From Ophiostoma sp. CBS 140.51 (lineage: Eukaryota > Ascomycota > Sordariomycetes > Ophiostomatales > Ophiostomataceae), in contig JANSLP010000088.1 in NCBI GenBank assembly GCA_029298735.1, positions 45,694 to 109,693 on the forward strand: DNA of 64,000 nucleotides, given 5' to 3'. Of this stretch, positions 34,101-45,347 are shown one piece after another; the first letter of the stretch is position 1, and every line of letters begins with the position of its first letter. A program made the translations under genes and the position numbers. The notes beneath the pieces are model-generated. The model made no database searches. It was given only the letters and a program-made list of their open reading frames with translations, and had not been told where the DNA came from.

Positions 34101-35232
34101 GAGTGGGTGCGACATCCGTTTTCGACGAAACGGAATGTCGAAATGAAGTTAACAGAGCCAAAGTAGACGGATTTCGCGATAAAAACTGATGGAAACCGTC
34201 GTGTTTTGGTGTTTTGGGCGACGTTTATTTTTTTCGAGTTCGTGATGCTGCACGTTTTGGCCGATAAATTTTTCAAAAGTTGCCCAGAAAGGAGCCAGAA
34301 AGTGGTCCAGAAACAGAGTTCAGGTGTGTCTTCGTATTTTGGTAGTGGGAGTCAGGAGTGAACTTTAATCAGATAGCGGCTTTGTCGGGAAAGAACGAAG
34401 GACTGTAGGCGATTTTGGAGGGTGTTGTTGTGTGTGGTTGACCGTGGTTATGTTGGTTCAATGTACTGTGTAGTTGCCAGTCACAGTGGGTGGCGCCTTT
34501 TTGAGTTTCTTTTCCTCACCTCTGTCTCCCTGAGAGGGAAGGAGCAGCCTGGGCAAGTTTTTCGATTTTTTTTTTTGCTTTTCTTTTTTTCTTTGAGAGC
34601 CTAGTCGTGAAAAGAGTGGGGCATCGGAACCAAGGACTGTTATTGGGCAGGTGCGTTTTGCAGAAGGACGGGAAATGAGGGCGAAAAAGAATTGGAAAAA
34701 TCAGAAAAGGGGTGAAAGTGGAAAGGGAAAGTCAGAACCACACAGCACCACTCACTGGACTGGGGACAGATACTGAGGACAGATAGTGTTATCGGCAGAA
34801 CGCGCATGGGTTCGGCTCAGCGTCGCGCAGGGAGGCAACAGGCCTAGAGCGTGCTGGGAATAGCGCAGTTTCTAGCAGGTTTTATGCCCGAGGGGACAGG
34901 GATCAACAGCATGGCGCTGAGAAAGGTCGCTTTGGAGTGCTGCGTTGGGAAAGGGCGACTGGAGCCTGCAGGCGCACTACGAGAAAACTCTCTCCACGAG
35001 CCCACACGGTTGCAGTCATCACAGATATGACCTGTATGACTAAGCGAATCTTCAATAATTTGTGCGGGTCGGGGTCTTTGAGCCACACTGTGGCTTGCGG
35101 GGATTGGCAGCCTTGTCGACCCGATTATCTGCTTTTCACACTGTTTTCAATGACATCGCAGCCTACCGCGAACAGACTATGATCTACCACCACACCTTCA
35201 CTTCACAGTCACAAGTCACAACCACGGCCACC
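34101..35232. promoter_or_regulatory. Divergent promoter region between Eaf1 and Spp2
   Basis: 1.1-kb head-to-head spacer. T-rich run near 34560-34600 and GA-rich stretch near 34660-34740; no clear TATA. An in-frame ATG at 35179 could extend Spp2 by 18 residues. No other gene is visible. Confidence 0.5.
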
Positions 35233-36345
35233 ATGTCTACACCAGACCGGCCAGAGGCCTCACGGATCGCGATCAAATTCGGTGGCTCATCGTCCAGCTC
35301 ATCAAAAAAGCCAAACCGCCCACCACCGCCATCGTCCAGCCTTGGGAAACGCCAACGACCAAGCCATGGACTAGGCGGCGGCTCAGACTCCGACTCGGAG
35401 GAGGACTCACCCAAGCACGGCCGTCATGAGCGCATCACAGCATTTGGCGATAACGGCGCCGAGCTTGCCAGGAGCGCAAGGGACGAGAGGGAAGAGCGGC
35501 GACCAGCGAAGCGCGGGCCGCTGACGATTGAACGGCAGCCCAATCGCGACTGGAAGACAGAAGCCCGGTCGCGCAACCAGCGCGGTGGCTGGGCACCAGA
35601 GTCGCAAATAAAAAACAATAGCCAGAAGGAGGTCGAGCCGGCCGACCAGGACAAGCCGATCAAGTGGGGCCTGACCATTACGAAGAAGGCATCACCGGCA
35701 GAAAGCGAACAGGACAGCACTAGCAACAACAACGAGAGAACAAACAGCCGCGCAGACACACCTACCAAGGAGGACTCACGAGCCACGCCTGAGGCGCCCG
35801 TGGGCCATGTGGCCCACACAGAAAAGGAGGCCATCAAGGCACTCCTCGGTGAAACGATCGACGACAAAACAAAAACCCGGCGCGTGATCGAGCGGGCAGC
35901 AAATACCGTCTCCGAGGACGACGTCTTCTCCCGCGACTTTGATGATGCGCCGGACGTGTCGACGCTGGAGGAGTACGAGGCCATGCCGGTCGAGGAGTTT
36001 GGCGCTGCTTTGCTGCGTGGCATGGGCTGGGACGGCAAGGACCGCGGCCCCAAGGTCAAGCAGGTGGTCCGACGGCCGAACCAGATGGGTTTGGGCGCCA
36101 AAGAGCTCAAGGGCGCAGAGGACCTTGGTGGCTGGAACCACAAGTCCGGCACCAGCGGCAGCAGTAGCTCACACCGCAAGGAACGGCCACCAAGACTGCA
36201 CGAGTACCGCCGTGAGGAGGACAAGCGGCGAGAGAAGCGCGAGGAGCGGTACCGGGACAGTTACAAGGCCGAGCGGGATCGCGAACGGGACAGCCACAGA
36301 AGCCATCACAGCAGCAGCCGTCACCGCAGCCGACACGACCGGTGA
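35233..36345 (+). CDS. Pre-mRNA-splicing factor Spp2 (G-patch protein)
   Basis: Spp2 binds and activates the DEAH helicase Prp2, driving the remodelling that makes the spliceosome catalytic; nuclear. Single exon, 370 residues. The ATG at 35233 sits in a strong context (GCCACCATG); an upstream in-frame ATG at 35179 is less likely. The N-terminus has the conserved IAIKFGGSSSSSSKK segment. The middle is charged, with a KWGLTI motif near 160. The Spp2-type G-patch is at about 250-300, starting MPVEEFGAALLRGMGW and continuing through a GPKVKQVVRRPNQMGLGAK segment. The C-terminal 60 residues are Arg/Glu/Ser/His-rich (SR-like). It is divergent from Eaf1 and sits about 17 kb from Aquarius, another activation-stage splicing factor. 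Confidence 0.93.
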   Translation: MSTPDRPEASRIAIKFGGSSSSSSKKPNRPPPPSSSLGKRQRPSHGLGGGSDSDSEEDSPKHGRHERITAFGDNGAELARSARDEREERRPAKRGPLTIERQPNRDWKTEARSRNQRGGWAPESQIKNNSQKEVEPADQDKPIKWGLTITKKASPAESEQDSTSNNNERTNSRADTPTKEDSRATPEAPVGHVAHTEKEAIKALLGETIDDKTKTRRVIERAANTVSEDDVFSRDFDDAPDVSTLEEYEAMPVEEFGAALLRGMGWDGKDRGPKVKQVVRRPNQMGLGAKELKGAEDLGGWNHKSGTSGSSSSHRKERPPRLHEYRREEDKRREKREERYRDSYKAERDRERDSHRSHHSSSRHRSRHDR

Positions 36346-37596
36346 GGGAAGGAGGCAAAACGAATGTCCTTCTTCCTTTTTGCTCTAGCTCGGACATGGT
36401 CGCTCACACTTGGATACCAACGACCAAAAAATGGGCATTCTTGGAAACCAAACATCACAAATAGCCCCCGATATACGGCTCGGTTGTCCGCTGTCGGCAA
36501 GGCTTCCTCTCGGATGTCTTCCAGCCGTGAGTTACATTCACAAGCTTGTGTGCCGCAAAACATGCAGCGGACACGCGACAGTCAGGTCACGATGTGCGGT
36601 GAGGCTCGCACGAGCCATGACAGCTGATCAGCACCCCGGCCTGTCCCTGGTTTCACCGTGGGGGGGTTATACGGACCCAAACTGCAGCCTTCCATATTTC
36701 AAAACAACATCATACAACACAGTCCACACAAATCTATAGCAAGCGTAAAGCGGCCATAAGATAGCGAATTCAAGTGCTCTCTCCAACGGGCTACCATTCG
36801 GTTTACACTTTCAAATAAGCTCCATAAAAGCCAAGATTCACATGTGCAATTCAAAGGTGAGATACGGCCTCCATTGTGTCGTCATGTCGTATTTACATTT
36901 CCTGTAGTCAACCGTTTTTGCCCGGTGGCCGTTGCTCAAGCTTGCTTCAGTACCACGGCCGCCTGTGATTTACCAGTTAATGCGAGAGATTTAGCGAGTT
37001 TACGAGGAAGCACAGGCACAATCAGGAGCCGCAAACTGCTAAAAGTGCACTACTGCCCGCCAAAACCTTCCGGTTTTGCCCCCAGCGCTCCTCTGTCCTG
37101 ACTATTGCCGCCGCCGTTGCGGGAGCCGTTCCTCGGCCCATCCCCCCGCGTATCACGTATTGGGGGCATGGTGTAAGCGGATGTACACGCCCGATTCGCC
37201 GACACCCGTCCTCGCCACCAGCTCGCGCTCACACTTACACGCTGTCCCAAAAGGCAAGACAGCCGGTTGGGCAGGACAATTATCAGGCTGCAAAAATGCA
37301 CAAAAATCAAGCTCGGGTGACCTGTCTTTTTATGCACAACCCCCATCTTTGGCAACTCCGCCAATCGTGATCTTGGACGTGCGATTGTACCCTCTTTTAC
37401 CCCAGACTTCAGAAGCCTATATAAGCTGCGGATCCGGTGCAGTCCGTGGAACGCCCGAGAGTCAATATCCCCAGGTCCAACGACAAGAGGCCGTGCGGTG
37501 GAATTTTATATGGTGCTATTGCGTACCTTCCTTGAATTGCCCTGTCCCGATATATCGCTTATATAACACATCCGAAGCCGAACGCTCTTGCCCTCC
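36346..37596. other. Spp2 3' flank and alpha-glucosidase promoter
   Basis: 1.25 kb without a supported gene. TATATAAG at about 37419-37426 and TTATATAA at about 37559-37566 lie 175 and 35 bp before the glucosidase ATG. A palindromic CGGATCCG (37429-37436) lies just after the first and could bind a zinc-cluster regulator, but I cannot assign one. Upstream reading frames are short. Confidence 0.45.
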
Positions 37597-39533
37597 ATGT
37601 CCGAATCCCCCAATATGGCCGCACCTTCTCCATCGAGCGATGCGTGGTGGAAGGAAGGAACAGCCTACCAGATCTACCCAGCCAGTTTCAAAGACAGCAA
37701 CGGTGATGGACTGGGCGATATTGCGGGCATCCTCAGCAAGGTAGACTACCTCAAGGAGCTCGGCATCGACATCGTGTGGGTATCGCCCATGTTTGAGAGC
37801 CCACAAATCGACATGGGCTACGACATCTCAAACTACGAGGCCGTACACGCACCATACGGTACGATCGAAGACATGCAGGCACTCATCGATGCCTGCCATG
37901 CTTGTGGCATGCGGCTTATCCTCGATCTCGTCATTAACCACACGTCTGCCGAGCATGCATGGTTCAAAGAGTCGCGGTCGTCAAAGGACAATCCCAAGCG
38001 GGACTGGTACATCTGGAAACCGCCACGGGACGCCGAGAACGGCACCCGGCTGCCGCCAACCAATTGGCGCAGCTATTTCAGTGGCAGCACATGGGAGTGG
38101 GACGAGCACACGCAAGAGTATTATCTGCATTTGTTTGCAAAGGAGTACGTTCACAGTCTCGCTTCTTATCTCATCACCATATTCTAAGCCCCTACTAATC
38201 TGCCAGGATGCCCGACTTAAATTGGGAGAATGACGAGGCCCGTCAAGCCATCTACGACAGTGCCATGCGTTTCTGGCTTGACAAGGGCGTCGACGGCTTC
38301 CGCATCGACTGCGTCAACATGTACAGCAAGCGCGTCGGTTTCCAGGACGCACCCGTCGTCAACCCAGGCGTCTTTGAGCAGCCGGCCTGGTCCGAGTACG
38401 CCAACGGCCCGCGGATGCACGAGTTTTTGCGCGAGATGAACAACACTGTGCTCAACAAGTACGACACTCTGACCGTCGGTGAGCTACCGCACACGCCCGA
38501 CCCACGGCATGTTCTGAAATATGTCGGTGCTGCCGACAAGCAGCTGAGCATGGTCTTCCAGTTTGATATTGTCGACATTGGCCAGGGCGCCAGCGACAAG
38601 TACCGCTTCGAGGAGTGGAAGCTGCCGCAGCTCAAGGCTACCGTCGCCAAGTGGCAGCAGTTCATCGAGGGCACCGACGGCTGGACGACGGCGTTTTGCG
38701 AGAACCACGACCAGGGCCGCTCTGTCTCGCGCTTTGCCTCTGACGCACCCGAACACCGCGTGCACTCGGCCAAGCTGTTGGCCCTAATGCTGGCGTCCTT
38801 GACGGGCACACTCTTCATCTACCAGGGCCAGGAGATTGGCATGATCAATGTGCCACCCGAGTGGTCTATTGACGACGAGTACAAGGACATTGAGAGCGTC
38901 AACTTTTACCACACGGCACAAAAGCTGGCAGACGAGAAGTTTGCTAGCGACGCAGAGGCCATCAGGCGTGAGATGGACTACGTCAAGCGCAGCATCCAGA
39001 TCCTCGGCCGCGATAACGCGCGTACGCCGATGCAATGGGATGCCTCCAACAAGTCGGCCGGCTTCACTGACAAGCCGGAGGGCGGCTGGATGCGCACGCA
39101 CGATCTGTACCCAGAGATCAATGTGGCCAAGCAGCAGAACGACCCCAACTCGGTGCTCGGCTTCTGGAAGAGCATGCTGCACTTTCGCAAGGCCCACGCG
39201 GATCTTTTTATTTATGGCAACTTCCGGCTCTACGAGCCCGACAACGAGAAGACGTTTGTCTTTGCCAAGACGACGACCAAGACGACAACTGGGTCTGGAG
39301 AGGACGTGTCTGATACCAGGCACGCAGCCGTCATTGTTCTCAACTTTACAGGCGAGGATCAGACGGTCGACTTGCCACCTGCAGATGAGTTCGGGGCCCT
39401 CCAGTTTCATGTGGGCAACTACACTGACACGGCGACTGCCGAGGATGCAGGCCGGCAAGTGAAGCTCAGACCATGGGAAGGCCGTCTCTATCTGTCGTCG
39501 GGAGCAACCGCGGGTAAGTCACGAGTAGGGTAG
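37597..39533 (+). CDS. GH13 alpha-glucosidase (maltase-type, intracellular)
   Basis: Hydrolyses alpha-1,4-linked (possibly alpha-1,6-linked) glucose from maltose and short oligosaccharides. Two exons, 37597-38144 and 38207-39533 (62-nt intron, GTACGT donor, CTAAT branch), 624 residues. The (beta/alpha)8 barrel opens with WWKEGTAYQIYPASFKDSNGDG. Catalytic residues are visible: nucleophile D217 in GFRIDCVN, acid/base E275 in TVGEL and stabiliser D351 in ENHDQ, which fits the spacing in yeast maltases. There is no signal peptide, so it is probably cytosolic and would depend on sugar uptake. No transporter or regulator gene adjoins it, unlike yeast MAL loci. Near the 3' end the coding sequence contains GGTAAGTC, a donor-like site, so a further short exon cannot be excluded. 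Confidence 0.93.
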
Positions 39534-40908
39534 ACTTGGATGAGTGCAGCATTACACACGCCGTTCATCGAGCATATCTCGATTTGATATATGGGGATTC
39601 GAGTGCCTCGTCTGATAGTACTCGGCATCTAGCGAGCGTTGGATAGAGAATGTGCTTTAGCTAAAAACTTGATGAAAATACGGGAATGGGGGAATATTAT
39701 ATAATCAGGTAGTGTGTCTGGTTTGAAAAATAAAGGCTGTTTTGGATTTCTCTGCACTGGTCGACTATTTATTTCATTTGGTTGTTTGGTTGATTTTCGG
39801 GGGGGAAGGGGTGGTTTTCGGTATTATGAGGATTTGATTTGTTATATATTTAAAAATAGAATGGAAATAAATCAAATTTCACAACAAAAAACCAGGAAAA
39901 GCTGAAAACAAAATGATACGCGCACAACGACCCGACGAGTCATCGATATAAAAAATAAAGTGTCTCGAAGAAGAAAATAAACAACAAAAGCGAGGTTATC
40001 ATTACATGTCTCGCGATGAAACTCATGACCTTGAAAATCGACTGTCGACATGCAGGCCAAGATAGTCTCCAGGCAGCCATTTAAGAGAACCGTACCGAGC
40101 GATTGCCGTATGTAATTACGTACTTACACGCACTTGCATCTTAGCTACGAAACTCCTTAGTAATGTCCCCTTGCACCAAAATGGGTCGTCGTGGCCCAGC
40201 TTCGCAAAAACCGTGGATGTTTTGGCTGGCAGTTCGCTGGAAGTTCTTCGTGGCTTTTTGGTGGATGTCGAGAAAAAAAGGGGCAAACGCATGTGAATTC
40301 TGGCTTTTTTTCTTCTTGTTCCTCATTCTTGGAGATCAAGAGCACTTTTTTAGTGGGGTGCCCTTGGCGCATAGGTGGGGTAGCCAGCCCAGGATTGGCC
40401 CAAAGATGGCCCAAAGAGGGAAGTCTTACCCCTGGACCAACCACCTATCTACCTTCCGCTCAACAAGTTTTGCTGCTACGGTGTCTGTATGCCGGTCCCA
40501 CAGGGGGGCTACGAGAGGGGAGGAAAGAACACCCCTGACTTGCTTCTGGGAGCTCTTGCGTTTTGTTCTGGTGGCGTCTGTTGGTGCGGCACAAGTGCAA
40601 GATGCAGCTCGACCGCCCTGCTCTATCTAGCTGTACCGTGTTCCCACTGTGTGTGCCCCTTCCGTATCTGTACTCTTGCGAGGCGGTCAGGGCCACCTGC
40701 ACCTGGGGTGGTCTGGAACTGGACACCTCCTGCCGCTGTTGTGGATTGGACACTTTTTTCTCTCCTTGCTCTTTCCCTCCCGCCTTTTCTTTTGGTCTTT
40801 CCCTTTTTTTCTTTTTTACCTCCTTCCCTCCCCCCTTCACATCTCATCCCCTTTTCCCTCTGCTCGCCAATTGACTGCACAATTTGCCTGCAGCACAACT
40901 CGCCCATC
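39534..40908. other. Alpha-glucosidase 3' flank and methyltransferase promoter
   Basis: 1.4 kb. Left part is AT-rich (39660-40000), fitting a 3' UTR and terminator. The right end (40740-40865) is a strong CT-rich tract just before the methyltransferase ATG, typical of leaders of highly expressed fungal genes. No gene-like frame is seen. Confidence 0.5.
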
Positions 40909-42749
40909 ATGTCGAAAACCGGAAGCGAGTCGAGCTTCGAGTTCATTGTGACCCCGAAGCCCGCGACTCTTACCTTTGAGAAGGGCGAAGATTGCGGCGT
41001 TCCCACGACCAAGGTGAGTGACGAAACGGCACAACTGGAGCTCCAAGCTCCAGGCCAAACCATTGAGGCCGAAGCATTGGAGCATCTCGACAGATCATCA
41101 TCACGATCAAGCTCAATGGTTTCAAAAAGAGTCGAAAGGGGACAAGGGACATGTGCTAACCCCTCATAGGCTGCTACCATCAGAAATGCCCCCCTCCCCG
41201 CCGACGGCTCCGGCAACGAGAGCTTCTCGTACACCCTGATCCTGTCGGTCCTCTTCGTTGTTCCGGCCTATCTTGCCTGGAAGCTTGGTGGTGGCTGGAA
41301 GACCACCATCTTCTTTGCCCTTTTCACCACCATCCCGCTGCTGGGCAGCTACTGGATCCTGATCTCGACCCTCAGCCCTCGCGCCAACGAGAAGGCCAAG
41401 CTCCCTGGCCGCCCCATTGAGCACTATCTGACCTTCAAGAAGCCTGCCGACCAGGCCAAGTACCATGGCAAGACCAAGATCGCCATGGAGACCTTCCACG
41501 AGATGTACTTTGACGGTGACGTCGAGTTCAACGGTGACTGCCTCGAGGTCATGGAGTACCGTCACGACTGGGCTTCGTTCAACCTGACTGTGCACCTGAT
41601 CAAGTACTTCCTCTTCGGCATGATCCCCGAGCTTCTGCTGCACACCAAGGGCCAGGGTGAGCTCTTCCACCCCCTCAGTTGAATCTACCCTTATCCATGT
41701 TATATTTACTAACACACTTTAGACGAGGAGCAGGTCCGCGACCACTACGATCGCGGTGATGACTTCTACGCCTGGTTCCTCGGCCCGCGCATGATCTACA
41801 CCTCTGGTATCATCTCTGACCCCAACATTGAGGAATCCCTCGAGCAGCTCCAGGACAACAAGCTGGCCATTGTCTGCGAGAAGATCGACCTGCAGAAGGG
41901 CGACCGCCTCCTTGACATTGGCTGCGGCTGGGGTACCCTGGCCCGCTTCGCCTCCGTCAACCACGGCGCCAACGTTACCGGTATTACCCTCGGCCGCAAC
42001 CAGACTGCCTGGGGCAACAAGGCCCTTCGTGAGGTCGGCATTCCTGAGGAGCAGAGCAAGATTCTGTGCATGGACTACCGCGAGATCCCCGTCCCCGAGG
42101 GCAAGTACAAGAAGATCACCTGTCTTGAGATGGCCGAGCACGTCGGTGTGCGCCACTTTGCCGGTTTCGCCCGCCAGGTCCGCGACATGCTGGACGACGA
42201 TGGTGTTTTCTTCCTCCAGATTGCCGGTCTCCGCAAGTTCTGGCAGTTTGAGGACTTCACCTGGGGTCTTTTCATGAACAAGTACGTTTTCCCTGGTGCC
42301 GACGCCTCGACCCCTCTGGGCTGGGTCGTCGACCAGCTTGAGGGTGCCGGCTTTGAGATCAAGGACATCGACACGATTGGTGTGCACTACTCGGCTACTC
42401 TCTGGAGATGGTACCGTAACTGGCTCGGCAACCGCGACAAGATCGAGGCCAAGTACGGCAAGCGCTGGTTCCGCGTAAGTCCTCCCCACGCCCTGTGTAT
42501 AATCTGACCTTCCGCTCTGTATACTAACCAAACCAGATCTGGGAGTTCTTCTTGGCCTACTCGACCATCGCATCGCGCCAGGGCACTGCTACTTGCTTCC
42601 AGATCGTGCTGGTCAAGAACATCAACTCGACCCACCGTATCAACGGTATCAAGACGCAGTTCGGTCTTTCTGGCGCCCAGGCCCACTCCCGCGCGGACCT
42701 GCCTGCCTGGGCCAAGACCGAGGCCACCAACTTCCCCTACGAGAAGTAA
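40909..42749 (+). CDS. Sphingolipid C9-methyltransferase
   Basis: Transfers a methyl group from S-adenosylmethionine to C9 of the sphingoid base of fungal glucosylceramide; an ER/membrane enzyme found in filamentous fungi and many yeasts but not in baker's yeast. Four exons: 40909-41013, 41170-41656, 41723-42474 and 42537-42749 (introns 156, 66 and 62 nt), 518 residues. Two hydrophobic segments at about 57-105 anchor it. The cyclopropane-fatty-acid-synthase-like methyltransferase domain follows, with the SAM-binding motif LLDIGCGWGTL near 258-270, the preceding HYDRGDDFY segment typical of the CFA superfamily, and a CLEMAEHVG motif. The C-terminus with NFPYEK lacks further domains. Codon use is very C-ending, suggesting high expression. 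Related CFA synthases are the main alternative, but the N-terminal membrane pair supports this call. Confidence 0.94.
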
Positions 42750-43526
42750 ATGCACAATGTGCATTCCGGGGACAGGCTGGAAGTGCTGATATAACCCTCA
42801 GCGACCGACCGAACCCGCACCGGCCAAGACGAGCAACAAAAACAGCTCTCCTAAGTCTCGTGCGAGTAGATCGCGTGGCAGAAATACCACGTGGCTACTG
42901 CAAGGCGACAACCTCTCTTCCCATCCCCCAAGACAATAATTATGGGAGAGAAATAAACGATTTTTATATCGGAGAATGAGCGGACACGAGTGTGTTCTGC
43001 AAAACGAAAAAAAAGATATAGGGCGGACTGGAGACGACGCTCTAGAACGCAAGAGTATAAGAATATGATAGGAGGCCTGCTCTTGCCGGCGCGCAATGGG
43101 CAGCCTTGTGTGCCATTATTTCTAAACATTTTGACGATGGATCTGCAAACGGTTACGAAGTATTGACACGAACAATCGATATCGGAGTACTCTTAATAGA
43201 ACAATGGACGGTTTATAAAAAATGGGAAGCTAGGTGAAGTGTACTCTTTAGCAAGAAGTACAAAGCCTCGACGTTTAATCTGAATCCGATGATCGTAACA
43301 TTGAATGTAGGTGAACAATGACGTTGAAAGTGACGTGAAGCCTTGACGAAGCTGCGTGACTCGCGCTTAGTGGCAGTTAAGTCGCTGTAATTTGGTACCT
43401 AAATTAGCTGACAGTGACGTGACTGAACGCGCCTCAGGTGTCAACCCGTATTTGATGTCTCTTCCTCTCCTCTCATATAAATTGCATCTCACAAAACACC
43501 ACGGCAAATCAACAACCACAGATGGA
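42750..43526. other. Methyltransferase 3' flank and promoter of the Rrg7-like gene
   Basis: 777 bp without another gene. A TATA-like CATATAAAT lies at about 43476-43484, some 45 bp before the downstream ATG (43527), which argues that the in-frame ATG at 43455 lies upstream of the mRNA start. Confidence 0.45.
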
Positions 43527-43530
43527 ATGA
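43522..43530 (+). promoter_or_regulatory. Minimal uORF overlapping the Rrg7-like start codon
   Basis: ATG GAA TGA begins five nt before ATG 43527, and its TGA overlaps that ATG (ATGA). This is the same geometry as at Eaf1 (34092-34100). Its effect depends on the transcription start. Confidence 0.45.
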
Positions 43531-44387
43531 CGGCAGTTTTGAGATTCGGACGGCTCGATTGCTATGCTAGCAGGGCGGCGTCGTTACATATTCTTCCCGG
43601 CACACGGCCAAGACCGGCATCTATCAAAACATGGCAGACGCGTTCTCGACTAAAATCGACGACATGTTCATCGCCGCCGCTCATCTACCCAGAACAGCCG
43701 CGGTCTGTGAAGCACAATGACCTGCCATCCTTTCTCCGGTATGCCGAACGTTCTGGGCTAGACACGGGATCAACTACGTTTGTCGGCACATTCTACGAGT
43801 ACACCGTGGCCGACCACCTGGTGCCATTGGGTTTCTCACTTCGGCGCGTCGGCGGCGCATCCGATCGTGGCATCGATTTGCTCGGTACATGGACGCTGCC
43901 AATCCCTAGAAGTGCCTCGGAAGCGTCCCCAGAGCCTCTGCGGGCGATAGTCCAGTGCAAGGCTGGAGCTGGCCAGCGCGTTGGACCGCACCTCGTGCGC
44001 GAACTCGAGGGCGCGTTCATTGGAGCACCTGTTGGCTGGCGATCGCGAGTTGGCAACGATGGTGGTGACGGCGAGGCGACAGAGAACAGCAACGGCAACG
44101 GCAATAGTCCGGCCGTCATTGGCGTGCTTGTGACGGAGAAGCCGGCCACCAAGGGCATCCGAGACGCGCTGGCACGCAGCCGCTGGCCCATGTCGTACAT
44201 CTATTGTGCCGGCGACGGCCATGTTCGACAGTTGCTTTGGAACCAGCAGGCCGAAAAGACATGTGGTCTGACGGGCTTCGGCGTCACACTTCGGCACGCC
44301 GTGGACGAGCACGCAGGTGCTTACACGCATATTGTGCTCACCTGGCAGGGCAAGCCACTTCCAGCGGTGCCTGTCGAAGTCTCATGA
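43527..44387 (+). CDS. Mitochondrial Mrr-like restriction-endonuclease-fold protein (Rrg7-like)
   Basis: Resembles yeast Rrg7, needed for respiratory growth and mitochondrial genome maintenance. Single exon, 286 residues from ATG 43527. The first 45 residues are rich in R, S and T and nearly free of acidic residues, as expected for a mitochondrial presequence. The rest fits the Mrr/PD-(D/E)xK nuclease fold: E91 (GTFYEY), D117 (RGIDLLG) and Q143-C-K145 (IVQCKAG), the QxK variant of the active site. A Gly/Asn-rich low-complexity insert lies at about 175-195. An in-frame ATG at 43455 would add 24 residues but probably precedes the mRNA start. Nuclease activity is inferred from motif only. Confidence 0.8.
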   Translation: MTAVLRFGRLDCYASRAASLHILPGTRPRPASIKTWQTRSRLKSTTCSSPPLIYPEQPRSVKHNDLPSFLRYAERSGLDTGSTTFVGTFYEYTVADHLVPLGFSLRRVGGASDRGIDLLGTWTLPIPRSASEASPEPLRAIVQCKAGAGQRVGPHLVRELEGAFIGAPVGWRSRVGNDGGDGEATENSNGNGNSPAVIGVLVTEKPATKGIRDALARSRWPMSYIYCAGDGHVRQLLWNQQAEKTCGLTGFGVTLRHAVDEHAGAYTHIVLTWQGKPLPAVPVEVS

Positions 44388-44714
44388 ACGGTGTGGGACA
44401 CGAAACGACGAAACGATAAGAGAAAATGCATATATAAAAGAATCGACAAATATAAAAGCTGGCGCTATGACAATCTAAACAATTCGATCAAGTTTGATGG
44501 ACACCAACGAGCACATCGAACAGACCCGGTCTCCTAATTCTACTTCAACTGATACTGATGCAGAACAAGACTCGGCATTCTAGCTCATCCTCATCATCTC
44601 CCCTCAAAACCATCTGGCCCCGGTGTAATTGGGAGATAGAGGGTCGAATCTGCCTGTACGCCCCTCCATCTTCGCCGCCCGCCGCTGCTGGTCCAGTTGC
44701 TCGCGGGAGTGCGC
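44388..44714. other. Convergent 3' flanks
   Basis: 327 bp between the convergent Rrg7-like gene and the unknown gene at 44715-45347. It must hold both 3' UTRs. Nothing else is seen. Confidence 0.6.
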
Positions 44715-45347
44715 CTAGTCGTCCCAGATGGCTTTCTTGGCCCGGTCGGCCTCTTCCTGCTGCTTCTTGTCAGCCGCCCGGCTGTCCTCGCGGCGTTTCC
44801 GCTCCGCCTCCCGCAGCGACTTTTCATACGCTCTCTGCTCGTCGGTCATCCGCGGGGCACGAATACCTAGGGCACCAGCGATCAGTCGACGGGCCACCGC
44901 ATCCGTCTTTTCAGGACGGCGTGCCGGCCCATCGTTGCTGCTTCCGGCACCGCTCGACGCTCTTGTGTCGTTCCAGTTGGCTGACAGTGGCGTGTTGCCG
45001 CCAAATGGTGTCGAGTTTGACGACGACGAGCTATGGTAGCTGGGTGTGCTAGGCGTGGGAGGAGGTGCCGTTGTGCCAGCGGGTGGCGTTTTGGTTGGTG
45101 GAGGCGAGGCTGGCACATCTTTGGCATCATCGTCATCATCATGGTCATCATCATCTGACGACACGTCCTCGTCCTCCCACGAGTCGGCCACCACCTGCTT
45201 CTTCTTCTTTTTAGGAGCGGCAGCTGGTGCCTTTGGTTTTGATGCTGCTGGCTTGCTAGCAGTGTCGCCAGAGTTGCTCTTCTCCGAATCGATCGTCAGC
45301 CTACCGACGGACGAGTCGAGATCCGCAGCTCTGTCTTTGGGTGCCAT
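44715..45347 (-). CDS. Conserved-looking fungal protein of unknown function
   Basis: Single exon, 210 residues, not recognised. The N-terminal part has a lysine run (PKKKKKQVVADSWEDED) followed by an acidic Asp-rich stretch, which could be an NLS-like basic patch next to an acidic region. The middle is Pro/Thr/Ser-rich and disordered. The last 70 residues are predicted helical and highly charged: an RLIAGALGIRAP element, then an E/K/R-rich helix ending KKAIWDD at the stop. The structured C-terminus with a terminal WDD looks like the conserved part. A perfect TATA box stands upstream. It is divergent from Lon. No function is assigned. Confidence 0.75.
   Translation of the reverse strand: MAPKDRAADLDSSVGRLTIDSEKSNSGDTASKPAASKPKAPAAAPKKKKKQVVADSWEDEDVSSDDDDHDDDDDAKDVPASPPPTKTPPAGTTAPPPTPSTPSYHSSSSSNSTPFGGNTPLSANWNDTRASSGAGSSNDGPARRPEKTDAVARRLIAGALGIRAPRMTDEQRAYEKSLREAERKRREDSRAADKKQQEEADRAKKAIWDD

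Noticed and set aside
35179..35232. Upstream in-frame ATG for Spp2
   Set aside because: Would add 18 unconserved-looking residues; ATG 35233 has a far better context.
39514..39660. Possible extra 3' exon of the alpha-glucosidase after GGTAAGTC
   Set aside because: No convincing CTAAC plus AG acceptor leading to a sensible C-terminus; the TAG at 39531 is kept as the end.
43455..43526. Upstream in-frame ATG for the Rrg7-like gene
   Set aside because: Lies upstream of a TATA-like element, and ATG 43527 gives a typical mitochondrial presequence.
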